A stretch of DNA of 64,000 bases from an uncultured Myxococcales bacterium (lineage in GTDB: Bacteria; Myxococcota_A; UBA9042; DTJE01). Position numbers and translations under genes: made by a program. The stretch covers positions 23,042-87,041 of the forward strand of contig CAIOFV010000129.1 of assembly GCA_903857665.1 (NCBI GenBank), given 5' to 3'. Shown in pieces: positions 62,367 through 64,000 of this stretch (positions are counted from its first letter, which is position 1; every line of letters starts with the position of its first letter). The notes under the pieces are model-generated. The model had not been told where the DNA came from. It did no database searches and worked only from the letters and a program-made list of their open reading frames with translations.

Positions 62367-62445
62367 CGGCATGCCATATCGGCGATCTGCCCCTCAGAAA
62401 CACGATAAAGCGACGAGATTTTTCGGCACGAACCGACCTTTCCGA

Positions 62446-64000
62446 TCAACGCGACGCGTGGGGCGCCACGGGCGTCACGACCACTTCGTGGATCCCCGCC
62501 TGGCCGTTCCAGGGCAGCGCGGCCCGGAGCGTCCCGGGCGCCAGGGTGAAGGCCGCGGGCGCTCCGTCGACCGTGATCGCAGCGCCGGCCGGGAAGCGGT
62601 GGGCCGGCAGGTACACGAGGGGCGCCGTCTCGCCCCCGACCGCCTGGAAGCGGAAGGTCAGGACCCCGGTGCCGCGGTCGTAGGCGTTCGCGACCAGGCG
62701 CCCCGGGACCGCGACCGGGTAGGGCCGGGACAGGTGCTCCTGGCCCGTGGCCATCAGCGCCCAGGTTCCGTCCCCGCGCAGGCAGTACACGGTCCCGGCG
62801 CCGTTGCATTGCGGGTTGTCGTTGCCGGACACCCCCCGCCAGTACCAGTGGGCCATGCCCATGTTGCGCTCGTCGGCCAGGGCCAGCAGGGCGTCCATGA
62901 ACCCGAACATCCCGTCGCCGCCCATCTGCAGGTAGTACTCGTCCATCACCAACGCCGCCCCGTAGGAGGCCGCGGTCGCGGCGAGGCCGTCCAGCACCGG
63001 CGCGAGGCCCGCGTACACGTCGTCGAACGTGTTCATGTTCGGCGGCAGGTTGATGCAGTTCCCGAAGTAGCCGTGCGGCGCGAACACGACGTTCCCGTCC
63101 GGGAAGGGCGCCGGCCGCGCGGGGGCGCTGCAGGTGATCGCGAAGGTGCCGTTCTCCGGTTCCAGGAAGTAGGGCTGGCGCGCGTCCACCTGCCGCAGCG
63201 CCGCGGCCATGGCCACGTGGAAGTCGTCGAGGGCCTGGAAGCCGTCGCCCACGTGGAACGCGATCGGCTCGTTCATCGCCTCGAAGCCCGCGACGGCCGC
63301 CCGCCCCGCGTACCGCTTCGCGACCGCCTGCCAGGCCGGCACGAACCGATCCCGAAGGCCGTCGGCGTTCGAAAAGAACGACGCGTACGCATCCATCGTG
63401 ACCTGGGACAGGCGGCGGTCCGTCAAATCGCCGCACGGGCACTGCAGGCCGCCCTCGGGCCACAGCGGGCCGCCGAGCCGCTCGGGCGGCGGCAGGATCG
63501 CCCAGTACGGCGCCCCGTCCTCCCCGATCTCCTTCGAGTACGCGTCCTGGTGGAAATCGATCAGCACGTACACGCCGGCCGCGGCGTAGGCGTCCACCAC
63601 CTGGTCCAGAAGGTCCAGGAAGGACGCGCTGAACTGGCCCTCGACCGGCTCCAGGCCGCTCCAGTTGATGGCGAGGCGCACGAAGTCGTACCCGAGGCGG
63701 GCGGTTTCCGGGGCGTCCCAGAACGCGAAGTCCGGCAGGCCCTCGTTGCGGGTACGGCCGTCGTCGAAGGTGACGTCGAAGAGGTGCTCGTACTTGGCGT
63801 TCACCCCCCGGAAGAGCCACTGCCGGCCCGCCTGGTCCACGACGGCGCCGTCGGCCACGTGCAGGAAGGTCAGCGACTGGGGGTCCGCGGGGGAAGGAAG
63901 ATCCGGGCCAAGGTCCGCAACGACGTCCGCAACGACGTCCCCGGCGAGGTCCGTCCCCGCATCCCGGATCGCATCGGACCCGCCGCAGGCGAGCAGGCCC
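62446..64000 (-). CDS. GH5-family (endoglycoceramidase-type) lipoprotein, N-terminus beyond window edge
   Basis: Frame open to 63999 (GLLACGGSDAIRDAGTDLAGDVVADVVADLGPD...); DFHQDAYS, FEAMNEPI, LVMDEYYLQ. Confidence 0.85.
   Translation of the reverse strand, partial: GLLACGGSDAIRDAGTDLAGDVVADVVADLGPDLPSPADPQSLTFLHVADGAVVDQAGRQWLFRGVNAKYEHLFDVTFDDGRTRNEGLPDFAFWDAPETARLGYDFVRLAINWSGLEPVEGQFSASFLDLLDQVVDAYAAAGVYVLIDFHQDAYSKEIGEDGAPYWAILPPPERLGGPLWPEGGLQCPCGDLTDRRLSQVTMDAYASFFSNADGLRDRFVPAWQAVAKRYAGRAAVAGFEAMNEPIAFHVGDGFQALDDFHVAMAAALRQVDARQPYFLEPENGTFAITCSAPARPAPFPDGNVVFAPHGYFGNCINLPPNMNTFDDVYAGLAPVLDGLAATAASYGAALVMDEYYLQMGGDGMFGFMDALLALADERNMGMAHWYWRGVSGNDNPQCNGAGTVYCLRGDGTWALMATGQEHLSRPYPVAVPGRLVANAYDRGTGVLTFRFQAVGGETAPLVYLPAHRFPAGAAITVDGAPAAFTLAPGTLRAALPWNGQAGIHEVVVTPVAPHASR

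Overview
High-GC bacterial chromosomal window. The abundance of Cys-rich lipoproteins, a MopE-type metal-binding motif and a MYXO-CTERM-like tail suggests a myxobacterial or deltaproteobacterial-type lineage; this is inference. Conserved content: carAB; a partial Complex I operon nuoA-C-D-G-H-I that lacks nuoB, E, F and J-N; relA/spoT; ugd; CNNM/CBS transporter; rhomboid protease; LD-carboxypeptidase; patatin. The most coherent accessory locus is a tungsten-pterin island at ~46.6-58.2 kb: tupABC-type ABC transporter, porin, diheme cytochrome-like lipoprotein, ModE-like HTH, MoaC-MoaB fusion, MoaA, AOR-family oxidoreductase fused to four ferredoxin-type cluster motifs, MoaD, ferredoxin and MoeA. 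Other accessory content: a single-chain MmeI-like type II RM protein with an apparently mosaic specificity region; an adjacent nucleotidyltransferase/small-protein pair; a translationally coupled MYXO-CTERM-like protein plus small polytopic membrane protein; families of Asp/Pro/Val-linker and Cys-rich lipoproteins; and a lower-GC patch downstream of tRNA-Gly with a BrnT/CopG TA pair, tandem secreted paralogs and a truncated PIN/Phd module. Two families of dispersed intergenic repeats were found by eye. No CRISPR array, rRNA, integrase or transposase was seen.
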